A DNA stretch of 23,114 bases, taken from JANRIC01 sp033765345 (lineage in GTDB: Bacteria; Bacteroidota; Bacteroidia; Cytophagales; Microscillaceae). Below the pieces are notes generated by a model. The model saw only the letters and a program-made list of their open reading frames with translations, made no database searches and was not told the DNA's origin. The stretch lies in NCBI GenBank assembly GCA_033765345.1, contig JANRIC010000012.1, forward strand, positions 1 through 23,114, in the 5' to 3' direction. Positions 7,188 through 15,412 of this stretch are shown in pieces (within the stretch, counting starts at the first letter, position 1; every line of letters begins with the position of its first letter). The position numbers were made by a program, and so were the translations under genes.

Positions 7188-8158
7188 CTGGGTACTTCTA
7201 CTTTTTTGATAATATCGTCTATTACATCTTCGGGTTCCATGCCCTCAAGTTCTTTATCGGCATTGAGAATAATCCGGTGATTGAGAACCGGTTTGAGTAC
7301 AGATCGCACATCATCCGGGGTTACAAAATCGCGCCCTTGGATAGCTGCCATGGCTTTGGAAGTACGAGATACGGCCAGAGAGGCTCTTGGCGAAGCTCCG
7401 AGGAACAAATCTCCGTTATTGCGGGTGTTATAAATCAATTGGGCAATATAATCCAGAATTTCGTCCTGAATATGGATTTTTTCAATCAATCGGCTGTATT
7501 TTTCTATTTGTGTTGCATCCAGTACAGGTTTTACTTCTTCGGTTTTGTTGTGGTCGAAGTCATCTCTGAATCTTCTCAGGATTTCTTTTTCGTCTTCCAG
7601 CGAAGGATAATCGAGCTTAATTTTGAAGAGAAAGCGGTCTAATTGTGCTTCGGGCAGTTTGTAAGTTCCTTCTTGCTCGATGGGGTTTTGGGTGGCAAGC
7701 ACCATAAAGGGAAAAGCCATCGGATAGGTTACGCCGTCTACGGTGATTTGTTTTTCTTCCATCACTTCAAACAAGGCCGACTGAGTTTTGGCTGGTGATC
7801 GGTTGATTTCATCTATCAGTACAATATTAGAAAAGATAGGGCCTTGATTAAAGTTAAATTCTGTGGTTTTCATATTAAAAACAGAAGTGCCCAGTACATC
7901 TGAGGGCATCAGATCGGGGGTGAATTGAATACGAGAATAAGCCACAGAAAGCGTTCGGGCAAAAAGTTTGGCGGAAAGCGTTTTTGCGATACCGGGTACG
8001 CCTTCTAATAAAATATGCCCTTTGGCAAAAAGCGAAACCATAAGCAGGTCAAGCAATTGATCTTGCCCGATCAATACTTTTTTGATTTCTTCTTTCACCC
8101 GGTCTACGGTGTGGTTAAATTCCTGCAGCAAATAAGCCTTATCTGTGCTTGTTTCCAT
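7184..8158 (-). CDS. MoxR-family AAA+ ATPase
   Basis: A 324-residue AAA+ ATPase. Walker A is GVPGIAKT (53-60), the form with Ala before the lysine that is frequent in MoxR proteins. Walker B is NIVLIDEINR (111-120), sensor 1 is ATQNP (155-159), and the EAQLDRF stretch (170-176) is the region of the arginine finger. The C-terminal lid (about 220-320) is complete. MoxR proteins act as chaperones that assemble or load metals into complexes holding VWA-domain proteins. The natural partner here is the overlapping DUF58 protein. The ATG shares one base with the preceding DUF4350 stop, so the genes are translationally linked. It has no membrane segment and should be cytosolic. Confidence 0.95.
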   Translation of the reverse strand: METSTDKAYLLQEFNHTVDRVKEEIKKVLIGQDQLLDLLMVSLFAKGHILLEGVPGIAKTLSAKLFARTLSVAYSRIQFTPDLMPSDVLGTSVFNMKTTEFNFNQGPIFSNIVLIDEINRSPAKTQSALFEVMEEKQITVDGVTYPMAFPFMVLATQNPIEQEGTYKLPEAQLDRFLFKIKLDYPSLEDEKEILRRFRDDFDHNKTEEVKPVLDATQIEKYSRLIEKIHIQDEILDYIAQLIYNTRNNGDLFLGASPRASLAVSRTSKAMAAIQGRDFVTPDDVRSVLKPVLNHRIILNADKELEGMEPEDVIDDIIKKVEVPR

Positions 8159-9411
8159 TATTTGCGTTGTTTATGAAATAATTCTATTAATTGATGAAAA
8201 TGTATAAGTTCTTCTTGCGAAATGTTTTTTTTGAATTCAAACCTTTGGTGAAGGTCAAAAATCTCTTTGACCACCTTGATAGGCACGCCAGTTTTGAGGC
8301 TAATTCGCTCAAAAACGGCAGGATTAACTTCGGAAAGTTGCACGTTGTAATGCCTTCTAAGGTCTGTCAAAAAAAGGTTATAAATATGTTTGGACAGTTT
8401 AAAATGGTTTTCGCTTTGGTAATAGAGCCTGCCCGTAGTCTCTGCAAATTCAATCGAGGAGTTGATATTTGCCGGAAGAATCGGGATAGCTCTTTGTCTT
8501 CTTTTGGAATAAAAAACAAAATAAATCACCACTCCCAAAAGCAAAAGATACCAGGCCCAGCGCAGGCTCGGCTGAGCAAGGATGTATTTTAGGGGGCTTC
8601 GGCTGGGTTCGTTTTCATTGGAATAACTCACTTTGCTGTGCTCATCCCAGTATAATTTGCCATTAGACAGGGAGGCAAAGACCTGGTCGGCATACAAGAG
8701 CTTTTTTTTGTCAACAAGGTGAAAATTACTAAAAGCCAGTGGGGTGGTATGCAAATAAAAATAACCTTTTCCATATTTTATACGGACGAAATTGGAATAA
8801 TAGTCTTCTTCCTCTTTGGCTTCTATGTATCCCAGCTCCTCATAGGGTGTTTCGCAATCCAATTGTGCAAAATACTCCCAGTAATAGGTTTGTTCTTGTT
8901 TGCGAACCCTGTAGGTAAAGTCCAGCTCTTCATCGTTTTCTGTAATGGGTTTGTCAAAAAGCCCCAGATTTACCGACTCGAGGTCTTCATAAAAATACAC
9001 TTCCAAGCCGTCGCAGGCCTCGTCCTGTAAAAACTCAATCAGTTCGTCTGGGAAGTATTTGACACTAAGAAAAGCGGTATTCCCTCTTTTTACATAGTCA
9101 GTCATCTTATTAAGGTCATTTTTTCCAAAATGAAGTTTTTGCCCCACAAACACATAATTGGTGTTTGTTTTCCGCTCTTCATCCAATACTTCCCTAATTG
9201 GTCGCTGGATACTCACAAACTTTCCGGCGTATTTGTCCTTCAGTAGTTCATACAAGATAAAAGTGCCATAAGGCTCGTCTCCTTTGTTTTCATAGTCCTC
9301 ATACCAAAGAAAATTTCGTTCGTTTTCTCCTCCATTCCAATAAAAATAGAAAAAAACAAGAAACCCAATGACGCTCAAAGAGCTTAAGAGTACAATACGC
9401 TGATTCGTCAT
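8158..9411 (-). CDS. DUF4350 domain membrane protein
   Basis: A 417-residue protein with an N-terminal membrane anchor (7-24), a large outside region of about 255 residues, a second membrane segment WAWYLLLLGVVIYFVFY (285-301) followed at once by basic KRRQR, and a cytosolic C-terminal part of about 110 residues. The first part matches the DUF4350 pattern: GTFILYELLKD (49-59), and LNKMTDYVKRGNTAFLSV (100-117), which resembles glutamine-amidotransferase-like folds without catalytic residues. Such proteins sit between DUF4129 and MoxR in Bacteroidota and act presumably with them at the membrane. It abuts the DUF4129 stop exactly (TAAATG) and shares one base with moxR. Function unknown. Confidence 0.85.
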   Translation of the reverse strand: MTNQRIVLLSSLSVIGFLVFFYFYWNGGENERNFLWYEDYENKGDEPYGTFILYELLKDKYAGKFVSIQRPIREVLDEERKTNTNYVFVGQKLHFGKNDLNKMTDYVKRGNTAFLSVKYFPDELIEFLQDEACDGLEVYFYEDLESVNLGLFDKPITENDEELDFTYRVRKQEQTYYWEYFAQLDCETPYEELGYIEAKEEEDYYSNFVRIKYGKGYFYLHTTPLAFSNFHLVDKKKLLYADQVFASLSNGKLYWDEHSKVSYSNENEPSRSPLKYILAQPSLRWAWYLLLLGVVIYFVFYSKRRQRAIPILPANINSSIEFAETTGRLYYQSENHFKLSKHIYNLFLTDLRRHYNVQLSEVNPAVFERISLKTGVPIKVVKEIFDLHQRFEFKKNISQEELIHFHQLIELFHKQRK

Positions 9412-10095
9412 TTAAATTTTTTGATCTAAATTATTTAAAAATTTTTCAAAAGAATGACAAGATTCCTGCATATAAGTCGGTTCAAAAAATTTATCACCGT
9501 ACCAGATCATTTCATAAGTTCGGGTCAGATAGGCAAAATCCACATCATGAGGCTGCCCTTTGAGCTCGAGGATATATTGCCGATTGGTTTTTTCTTTTTT
9601 CCAAAGAATGAGTCCTTTATCGTGTAGGGTTTTGATAATCAACAAGTAATAAATTCTTAAGGCGACCCTGTAATTTCCAGATTTGAGTTCTGCCTCCAGG
9701 TGTTCGCGCAGCGTCTCTATGCTTATTTCGGTGACTTGAGCATTTTCAAGAAAGTCAACCTTAAAATCTTTGGTTTTGATTTTGACCTGGGTATTGGAAG
9801 AAACAATCCAAATGACCAAAAAAGCAAGTACTACGATAAGCCCTGTAAATAATATAACTTTCATTGGGTCTGAAAGCTTGAATTTAAAAAATTCAAATTC
9901 AGGCTGGCGTTTTGTATCGGCTTTTTTAGAAGGGGTTTCTTTGGTATAATCCAGGTTTTTGGTGAGTTTTTGCCATGTAGCCTTATCAAAGTATTCAGGT
10001 TCCTTTTCCTGGGAAACTCCTTGCGTGCAAAAACCAATATTCAGGCTTATTGCCAACCAACACATTCCTAAGATCTGTATGAATGTTTGTTTCAT
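9412..10095 (-). CDS. DUF4129 domain membrane protein
   Basis: A 227-residue protein with a signal peptide or anchor (about 5-25), a linker rich in charged residues (30-75), one membrane segment (about 78-99), and a cytosolic C-terminal domain (about 125-225). The DUF4129 core is SGNYRVALRIYYLLIIKTLH (139-158) and KEKTNRQYILEL (168-179). In other bacteria this domain closes transglutaminase proteins of the MoxR/DUF58 neighbourhood; here it stands alone. Its place in the operon (start 5 bp after the SpoIIM stop, stop adjoining DUF4350) implies equal production with these. Function unknown, probably an assembly or tethering part of the MoxR system. Confidence 0.85.
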   Translation of the reverse strand: MKQTFIQILGMCWLAISLNIGFCTQGVSQEKEPEYFDKATWQKLTKNLDYTKETPSKKADTKRQPEFEFFKFKLSDPMKVILFTGLIVVLAFLVIWIVSSNTQVKIKTKDFKVDFLENAQVTEISIETLREHLEAELKSGNYRVALRIYYLLIIKTLHDKGLILWKKEKTNRQYILELKGQPHDVDFAYLTRTYEMIWYGDKFFEPTYMQESCHSFEKFLNNLDQKI

Positions 10096-10100
10096 AAGGT

Positions 10101-11912
10101 TTAATTTTTCCCGAACTCATCGACTTGTTTTTTGAGTCCGGAGGCATCTACCACTTCTTTAAAACTAAAATATTGCATTGTAAAAGCAATCAGATACAAG
10201 GGAATAATCCATAAAAGCCCTAAAATAAAGGTTAAAATAGAGAAAATACTAAGAAGTTGATAAGGAGTAAGAAAATTTTCAGGCAGATTCCACTCGACAA
10301 ATTCTTTATAAATTCCTGAAAATAAGACATAGGGAGAAGTCAAAAGTAATAAAAAAGCATACCCCAAAAATAATAAAAGCAAGTGATGCCCTAAGAAATT
10401 GCCGAAATTTCCTGCAATCAGTTTATAAACCCGCGGGATTGCCCTAAAAACGGAGATATTCTCCATATAAGTCACTGAAAGGCATAAAAATAAAATCGGA
10501 ATTCCTCCCAAAGCTACTATCCACAAACCATAGCCATAGATAAAAAACATCAAATTTAAGATCAAAATCAGTAAGACGCTTTGCCCCATACTAAATGCGA
10601 AATTGACCGACTCGGCTTCATTTTTAGAAGCTAATTCACGCATGACAAACCACACTATGACCAGCATACTTAATGTATTTAATACAAATATTTCGGGATG
10701 GGCACTATAATCCAGATGATACATCACCCGGTTGATAAAAGTACCGATGACGTAATTGTCCAAATCCGACTGAATCAAAAAATAAACACCACCAGTATAC
10801 AAAACACTTACAATCAAAGCATATTTCTGATATTTTCTTAGCATAGACTTAAAAAAATAGACTGTATCTGCAAAAACTTCATTAACGGTTTTGATCTTTC
10901 CTTCAAACTCGATCTTCACCGACATACGCGGCAGCAGACGATGGCTTTGCTCTGAATACTGAAATCCTACCTGAGACTTATAATAAGGATACCATACAAA
11001 ATAGACCAGAATAAAAAAAGCTGACAAAAATATCACTGCCCCTTTTAAAACATCGGGTACTTCGGTATAGCGGGTAATGAACGACTCTATCAGAGCTGCC
11101 ATTACAATAATCGGACTGATGCCAAGGATGAGCTTTAGCCCGGTACGAGCCGAAATCTGAAAAGCTTTGAGCCTGGAGAAAGTTCCTGGGAATATCAAGC
11201 CTTTGCCCAGTTGGATTCCTGCGCCGCCAGCAATGATAATAGAGGAAATCTCAAGCGTGCCGTGAAGCCAGATCGTCAGAAATGATTCCCAGAATAAACC
11301 CTTTTCTATAAAAAAATACTGGAAAGTACCAACCATAACTCCATTAAATAATAAAATGGCTATTGTGCCTATTGAGCATATTATTCCTAAAATAAATGTG
11401 AAAAAAGACACCCTCAAATTATTAAAACTGATCCCAAAAAACATATCTACTTCGTGCATTTTTTTATAAACTGCCATAGGATCTCCCCCTTCAATATTGG
11501 CAAGCGTCATCTCCACGTATTGGTCCCCTAAAATAACCCGAACAAATTCAGGGTCATTGTACGATGATAAAACACCAATAGCCACCGCCAAACTAAATAC
11601 CATCAAAGACAATAAAAGCTCTTTTCGGGATTGGTACACGATATATGGCAGTTCTTCACGCCAAAAGTTCAAAAATTGCCCCCAACGTGCTCGCCGATTT
11701 GTATAAATATTGTAGAATAATTGTTGACAAAGGTGGTTGAGATACAAAGTGATGAACCGATTCGGGTAAAAAGTCCTGGAATACGACAGATCATCCGTAA
11801 TTTGTACAAATAGATCACTGAGTTTATCGGGATCTTTGATATTTAAACGGGTTATATTTTCAAAGTTGACCCATTTTTCTTTGTTTTGCTCAATAAATTT
11901 GGTTTCTTTCAT
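10101..11912 (-). CDS. SpoIIM-like membrane protein with extra C-terminal membrane domain
   Basis: A 603-residue integral membrane protein. The first half (about 95-310) is the stage II sporulation protein M family: GVMVGTFQYFF (191-201) and the membrane signature HGTLEISSIIIAGGAGIQLG (218-237). In spore formers SpoIIM anchors peptidoglycan-remodelling enzymes; non-sporulating Bacteroidota carry homologues in MoxR operons with unknown role. The second half (about 355-603) adds at least six hydrophobic segments (366-380, 405-425, 445-482, 508-530, 552-585), with a region around RAIPRVYKLIAGNFGNFLGH (490-509) that resembles multi-pass proteins like DUF4013. Roughly twice the usual SpoIIM length. 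First gene of the operon; the ATG at 11912 lies 33 bp from the divergent RDD start. Confidence 0.85.
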   Translation of the reverse strand: MKETKFIEQNKEKWVNFENITRLNIKDPDKLSDLFVQITDDLSYSRTFYPNRFITLYLNHLCQQLFYNIYTNRRARWGQFLNFWREELPYIVYQSRKELLLSLMVFSLAVAIGVLSSYNDPEFVRVILGDQYVEMTLANIEGGDPMAVYKKMHEVDMFFGISFNNLRVSFFTFILGIICSIGTIAILLFNGVMVGTFQYFFIEKGLFWESFLTIWLHGTLEISSIIIAGGAGIQLGKGLIFPGTFSRLKAFQISARTGLKLILGISPIIVMAALIESFITRYTEVPDVLKGAVIFLSAFFILVYFVWYPYYKSQVGFQYSEQSHRLLPRMSVKIEFEGKIKTVNEVFADTVYFFKSMLRKYQKYALIVSVLYTGGVYFLIQSDLDNYVIGTFINRVMYHLDYSAHPEIFVLNTLSMLVIVWFVMRELASKNEAESVNFAFSMGQSVLLILILNLMFFIYGYGLWIVALGGIPILFLCLSVTYMENISVFRAIPRVYKLIAGNFGNFLGHHLLLLFLGYAFLLLLTSPYVLFSGIYKEFVEWNLPENFLTPYQLLSIFSILTFILGLLWIIPLYLIAFTMQYFSFKEVVDASGLKKQVDEFGKN

Positions 11913-11927
11913 TCAAAATTAATTTTG
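11898..11927 (+). promoter_or_regulatory. Promoter for the RDD gene within a divergent palindrome
   Basis: TTTG (11898-11901), 18 bp, then TAATTTTG (11920-11927) match the Bacteroidota -33 and -7 elements. The -7 box is half of the perfect 14-bp palindrome CAAAATTAATTTTG (11914-11927), so the minus strand carries the same box. Plus-strand transcription would start near 11933, about 12 nt before the ATG at 11946. On the minus strand the same box would place the start inside the SpoIIM-like gene, so its use there is doubtful. Confidence 0.55.
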
Positions 11928-11945
11928 CCGATTTTAAGCCGTTTT

Positions 11946-12662
11946 ATGAAAAAAATTAAAATTAATACCACTCAGAATGTAGTCATTGAATACGAAATTG
12001 CCCAACTTCGGGAAAGAATAATTGCTTTCATCATTGATTTTGTTGTTATCTTTTTGGTTATGACCTTTTTATGGTGGATTTATGTTTCCACAATGAATAC
12101 TGTGCTGTTATTTCTTTTTATTCTCCCTTTTTTTATATTCTATTCGCTTGTTTCCGAAATCTTCCTAAACGGACAATCAGCTGGCAAAAGGGCTATGGAC
12201 ATCCAAGTAGTCAAAATCAACGGAACAGAGGCCCAATTTAGTGATTATATTTTAAGATGGGCATTTAGAATTCTGGATATTTATTTTTCGCTGGGTATTT
12301 TGGCTGTACTTTTTATTCGGTCTTCTTTTAATGGGCAAAGATTGGGCGATTTGGTTGCCGAGACCGCCGTCATCAAACTTAAGCCTTATAAAAAAATTAA
12401 CTTCAAAGATGTGACCAAAATACAATCTTCAGAAAATTATCATCCTTTATTTCCAGAGGTAAAAAAACTCAGCGAAGAAAATGTGCTACTAATCAAAACC
12501 GTATATGAGCGATATGCCAAATATCCTAATAAAGCCAATCAGGAAGTTTTAAGAACGATGGTCAGCCACCTCAAAGAAAAGCTGGATGTTACACAGTATC
12601 AGATGAGTGATATGGATTTCCTAAAGACTCTCGTAAAAGATTATGTAGTCATGACTCGATAA
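11946..12662 (+). CDS. RDD family membrane protein
   Basis: A 238-residue protein. The RDD domain spans about 18-147: LRERIIAFIIDFVVIFL (21-37) carries the defining Arg and Asp in the first helix, GQSAGKRAMDIQVV (76-89) follows the second helix, a third hydrophobic segment lies near 104-125, and GQRLGDLVAETAVI (130-143) closes the domain. The remaining 90 residues are charged and soluble. RDD proteins are small membrane proteins of mostly unknown role, some linked to transport. In Bacteroidota one usually lies head-to-head with the SpoIIM/MoxR operon, as here. A frame 20 codons longer (from 11886) would overlap the divergent gene and put the promoter inside the coding sequence, so the ATG at 11946 is preferred. 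Confidence 0.88.
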   Translation: MKKIKINTTQNVVIEYEIAQLRERIIAFIIDFVVIFLVMTFLWWIYVSTMNTVLLFLFILPFFIFYSLVSEIFLNGQSAGKRAMDIQVVKINGTEAQFSDYILRWAFRILDIYFSLGILAVLFIRSSFNGQRLGDLVAETAVIKLKPYKKINFKDVTKIQSSENYHPLFPEVKKLSEENVLLIKTVYERYAKYPNKANQEVLRTMVSHLKEKLDVTQYQMSDMDFLKTLVKDYVVMTR

Positions 12663-12763
12663 AGTACAATTATATATTTTTTCAATACTTACCAGGAATT
12701 TCTTTTTTATCAAGACTCCTATTAATTTCCCAATTATTTTCTAACTTTAAGCATTCTATTCAG

Positions 12764-12771
12764 TATTTTTG
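12764..12771 (+). promoter_or_regulatory. -7 box before murD that decides its start
   Basis: TATTTTTG matches TAnnTTTG. Transcription would begin near 12777, so an ATG at 12779 would be almost leaderless while the ATG at 12800 would have a leader of about 22 nt. No good -33 element is visible. Confidence 0.45.
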
Positions 12772-12799
12772 AAAATTCATGATTAAAAATAAGGGACAA

Positions 12800-14185
12800 A
12801 TGGCGGATACACACACAAAAAAAATAGTTGTTCTGGGTGCAGGAGAAAGTGGAGTTGGGGCCGCCCGACTCGCCAAAAATAAAGGATTCGAGGTCTTTGT
12901 CTCCGATATAGGTACTATCCAAGACAAATATGAAACCCAGCTTGATCAGGAAGAGATTCACTTCGAGGAAGGCAAACACACCGAAGATTTTATCTTAGAT
13001 GCCCACGAAATCATCAAAAGCCCTGGAATACCCAATACTGTACCCATTCTGCTGAAAGCACAACAAAATAATATTCCTATTATTTCTGAAATTGAGTTTG
13101 GCGCCCGCTATACACAGGCCAAAATTGTAGCCATCACCGGAAGCAATGGCAAAACTACCACCACCCTGCTCACTTATCACGTTTTACAGGCGGCAGGCTA
13201 CAATGTAGGTGTGGGTGGAAATATGGGTAAAAGCTTCTGCGGACAACTGGCCGACGGAGTCGACCATGACTATTGGGTGCTTGAGGTCAGCAGTTTTCAA
13301 TTAGAGCATTGCTTCGAATTCCGCCCCGACGTAGCCCTGATTCTCAACATCACCCCCGACCACTTGGATCGCTACGAAAACAATTTCCAGATTTATATCA
13401 ATACCAAGTTTAGAATCACCCAAAACTTGGATAAAGATCAAGCCTTTATTTATTATAAAGATAATCCTGCCATTTCACGTGAACTCCGAAAAAGAGCCAT
13501 CCCTACCCAATATTACCCTGTTTCTACCCAGGAAGTGATTGATAACGGAGCTTACCTCAAAGATGATGAGCTGCATTTTTACGTCAAAAAAAATAAAAGA
13601 GCTTTCACCCTGAGTCAAGAAGACCTCAATCTGAAAGGCAAACACAATATGATCAACATTATGTCATCAGTACTCACATGCATGAACTTGGACGTACCCG
13701 ATGATATTCTGAAAACTTATTTCAAAACCTTCAAAGGTGTAGAGCATCGCCTGGAAGAAGTAGCCGATATTGCAGGTATCCGATTTATCAATGATTCCAA
13801 AGCTACCAACGTAGATTCGGTGTATTATGCCCTTGACAGCTTTGATGAAAAAATCATCTGGATTGCCGGTGGCGTAGATAAAGGCAATGACTATGAAAAA
13901 ATCAGAGACCTGGTCAAACAAAAAGTAAAATTTCTGATCTGCCTGGGTAAAGATAATACCAAAATATTCAATACCTTTCGCGATAGCGTGCAAATTATCT
14001 ATCAAACCGACAACATGCGCGATGCCGTAGAGCAGTCTTTCGAGCTGGCAAGAAGCGGCGATATTGTATTGTTATCCCCTGCTTGCGCCAGTTTTGATTT
14101 ATTTGAAAATTTCGAAGACCGTGGCAAGGCTTTCAAAAAATCAGTAGCCAAACTAACCAAATTAGCCAATCTTAAAAAAAGATAA
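12800..14185 (+). CDS. murD: UDP-N-acetylmuramoyl-L-alanine--D-glutamate ligase
   Basis: MurD adds D-glutamate to UDP-MurNAc-L-Ala in the cytosol, using ATP, in peptidoglycan precursor synthesis. From the ATG at 12800 the protein has 461 residues, close to the family size. It opens with a Rossmann-like UDP-binding segment KKIVVLGAGESGVGAARLA. The ATP loop ITGSNGKTTTTLL (112-124) marks the central Mur ligase domain, NITPDHLDRY lies further on, and SPACASFDLFENFEDRGKAF near the end is the MurD C-terminal signature. An ATG at 12779 in frame would add MIKNKGQ, but the promoter position argues against it. FtsW follows at once, in normal dcw order. Gene intact. Confidence 0.97.
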   Translation: MADTHTKKIVVLGAGESGVGAARLAKNKGFEVFVSDIGTIQDKYETQLDQEEIHFEEGKHTEDFILDAHEIIKSPGIPNTVPILLKAQQNNIPIISEIEFGARYTQAKIVAITGSNGKTTTTLLTYHVLQAAGYNVGVGGNMGKSFCGQLADGVDHDYWVLEVSSFQLEHCFEFRPDVALILNITPDHLDRYENNFQIYINTKFRITQNLDKDQAFIYYKDNPAISRELRKRAIPTQYYPVSTQEVIDNGAYLKDDELHFYVKKNKRAFTLSQEDLNLKGKHNMINIMSSVLTCMNLDVPDDILKTYFKTFKGVEHRLEEVADIAGIRFINDSKATNVDSVYYALDSFDEKIIWIAGGVDKGNDYEKIRDLVKQKVKFLICLGKDNTKIFNTFRDSVQIIYQTDNMRDAVEQSFELARSGDIVLLSPACASFDLFENFEDRGKAFKKSVAKLTKLANLKKR

Positions 14186-14194
14186 GTGAGCTCT

Positions 14195-15409
14195 ATGTCT
14201 GACGAACACGATATACTGGAAAATACACCAAAAAATAACACCAGAGACTCGGATCCGTCTGTTTTAATCATCTGGTTTGAAAAATATTTTAAGGGCGATA
14301 AGGTCATCTGGGGAACAATCATTGCCTTATATCTTATTGGAATCCTGGTAGTTTATAGTGCCACAGGTACGCTGGCTTATCAATCTCAAGGCGGAGATAT
14401 GGAATACTACCTCTTTAAGCACAGCTTTAATGTCATTATTTCTTTTCTCATGGTCTGGATATGCCACCGGATTGACTATCGCTACTATTCCCGCTTATCT
14501 CGCATTTCTCTGCTGATCTCCATTCCTTTACTTTTATTGGCTTGGCAATTTGGCGTGACTATCAATGATGCCAATCGTTGGATTACCATTCCACTGATCG
14601 GCCAGACCTTTCAGCCCTCCGATTTTGCCAAACTGGCACTCATCACCAGTATTGCCAGTATTTTAGCCCGTAGACAAAACAATGTGGATGATTTTCAGGA
14701 AACTGTACTTCCGATATTTATCTGGACAGGGATTATTTGTACCCTCATTGGGCTTTCCAATGTATCGAGTGCCTTGTTGTTATTTTTTAACAGCCTGATT
14801 TTGATGTTTATCGGCAGAATCCCAGTGAGTCAATTGTTATTGTTTATTCTGGTAGGTTTTGTTTCTACTGGGATTTCGTTGTTGGTGGGTCAAAGGATGG
14901 AAACCTTTCAAAGCCGGGTAGATAAATATTTGAATAATGAAGAAGTATTTCAGGCAGACCAATCTTATATCGCCATTAGTACGGGTGGTGTATTGGGCAA
15001 AGGACCAGGCAGAAGTGTCCAAAGAAATTTCCTCCCCAATCCCTACTCTGATTTTATTTATTCTATTATTGTGGAAGAGTACGGGCTTCTTGGCGGCTTA
15101 GGGGTATTAGGGCTCTACCTCTTACTGCTTTATCGGGGGGTAGTGGTGATGGCTTCTACCAGTAGGCCTTTTGGGGGGATTTTGTCGGCGGGGCTTACAT
15201 TCAGCCTCGTGATTCAGGCATTGATCAATATGTGTGTAGCCGTGGGGTTGGTTCCTATCACAGGTTTGCCCTTGCCTTTGATTAGTATGGGAGGTACTTC
15301 TATGCTCTTTACGGGCATTTCACTGGGGATTATACTCAGTGTAAGCCGTGGCGACATTGACAAAGACTTTTCACCCAAGAAAAAACCAGAAAATTCTTCT
15401 AAAAAATAA
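14195..15409 (+). CDS. ftsW: Lipid II polymerase / cell division protein FtsW
   Basis: A SEDS-family membrane glycosyltransferase with about ten membrane segments that polymerises lipid II at the division septum together with FtsI. Hallmarks: NDANRWITIPLIGQTFQPSDFAKL in the central part, LGKGPGRSVQRNFLPNPYSD followed by FIYSIIVEEYGLLGG, where the Asp after PNPYS corresponds to the essential SEDS aspartate, and PITGLPLPLISMGGTSML near the end. The neighbours murD and murG mark it as FtsW rather than RodA. A GTG at 14186 adjoins the murD stop and would add three residues; the ATG at 14195 is preferred as the commoner codon. The N-terminal tail of about 40 residues is polar and cytosolic. Confidence 0.96.
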   Translation: MSDEHDILENTPKNNTRDSDPSVLIIWFEKYFKGDKVIWGTIIALYLIGILVVYSATGTLAYQSQGGDMEYYLFKHSFNVIISFLMVWICHRIDYRYYSRLSRISLLISIPLLLLAWQFGVTINDANRWITIPLIGQTFQPSDFAKLALITSIASILARRQNNVDDFQETVLPIFIWTGIICTLIGLSNVSSALLLFFNSLILMFIGRIPVSQLLLFILVGFVSTGISLLVGQRMETFQSRVDKYLNNEEVFQADQSYIAISTGGVLGKGPGRSVQRNFLPNPYSDFIYSIIVEEYGLLGGLGVLGLYLLLLYRGVVVMASTSRPFGGILSAGLTFSLVIQALINMCVAVGLVPITGLPLPLISMGGTSMLFTGISLGIILSVSRGDIDKDFSPKKKPENSSKK

Positions 15410-15412
15410 TCT

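Noticed and set aside
8191..9030. Plus-strand frames of 133 and 103 codons inside the DUF4350 gene
   Set aside because: They are antisense to a gene with clear family and operon support and have no protein-like features.
10101..11912. Sign of endospore formation (SpoIIM)
   Set aside because: SpoIIM homologues are common in non-sporulating bacteria next to MoxR; no other sporulation gene is present.
13667..14322. Minus-strand frames of 112 and 106 codons under murD and ftsW
   Set aside because: Antisense shadows of conserved, certain genes.
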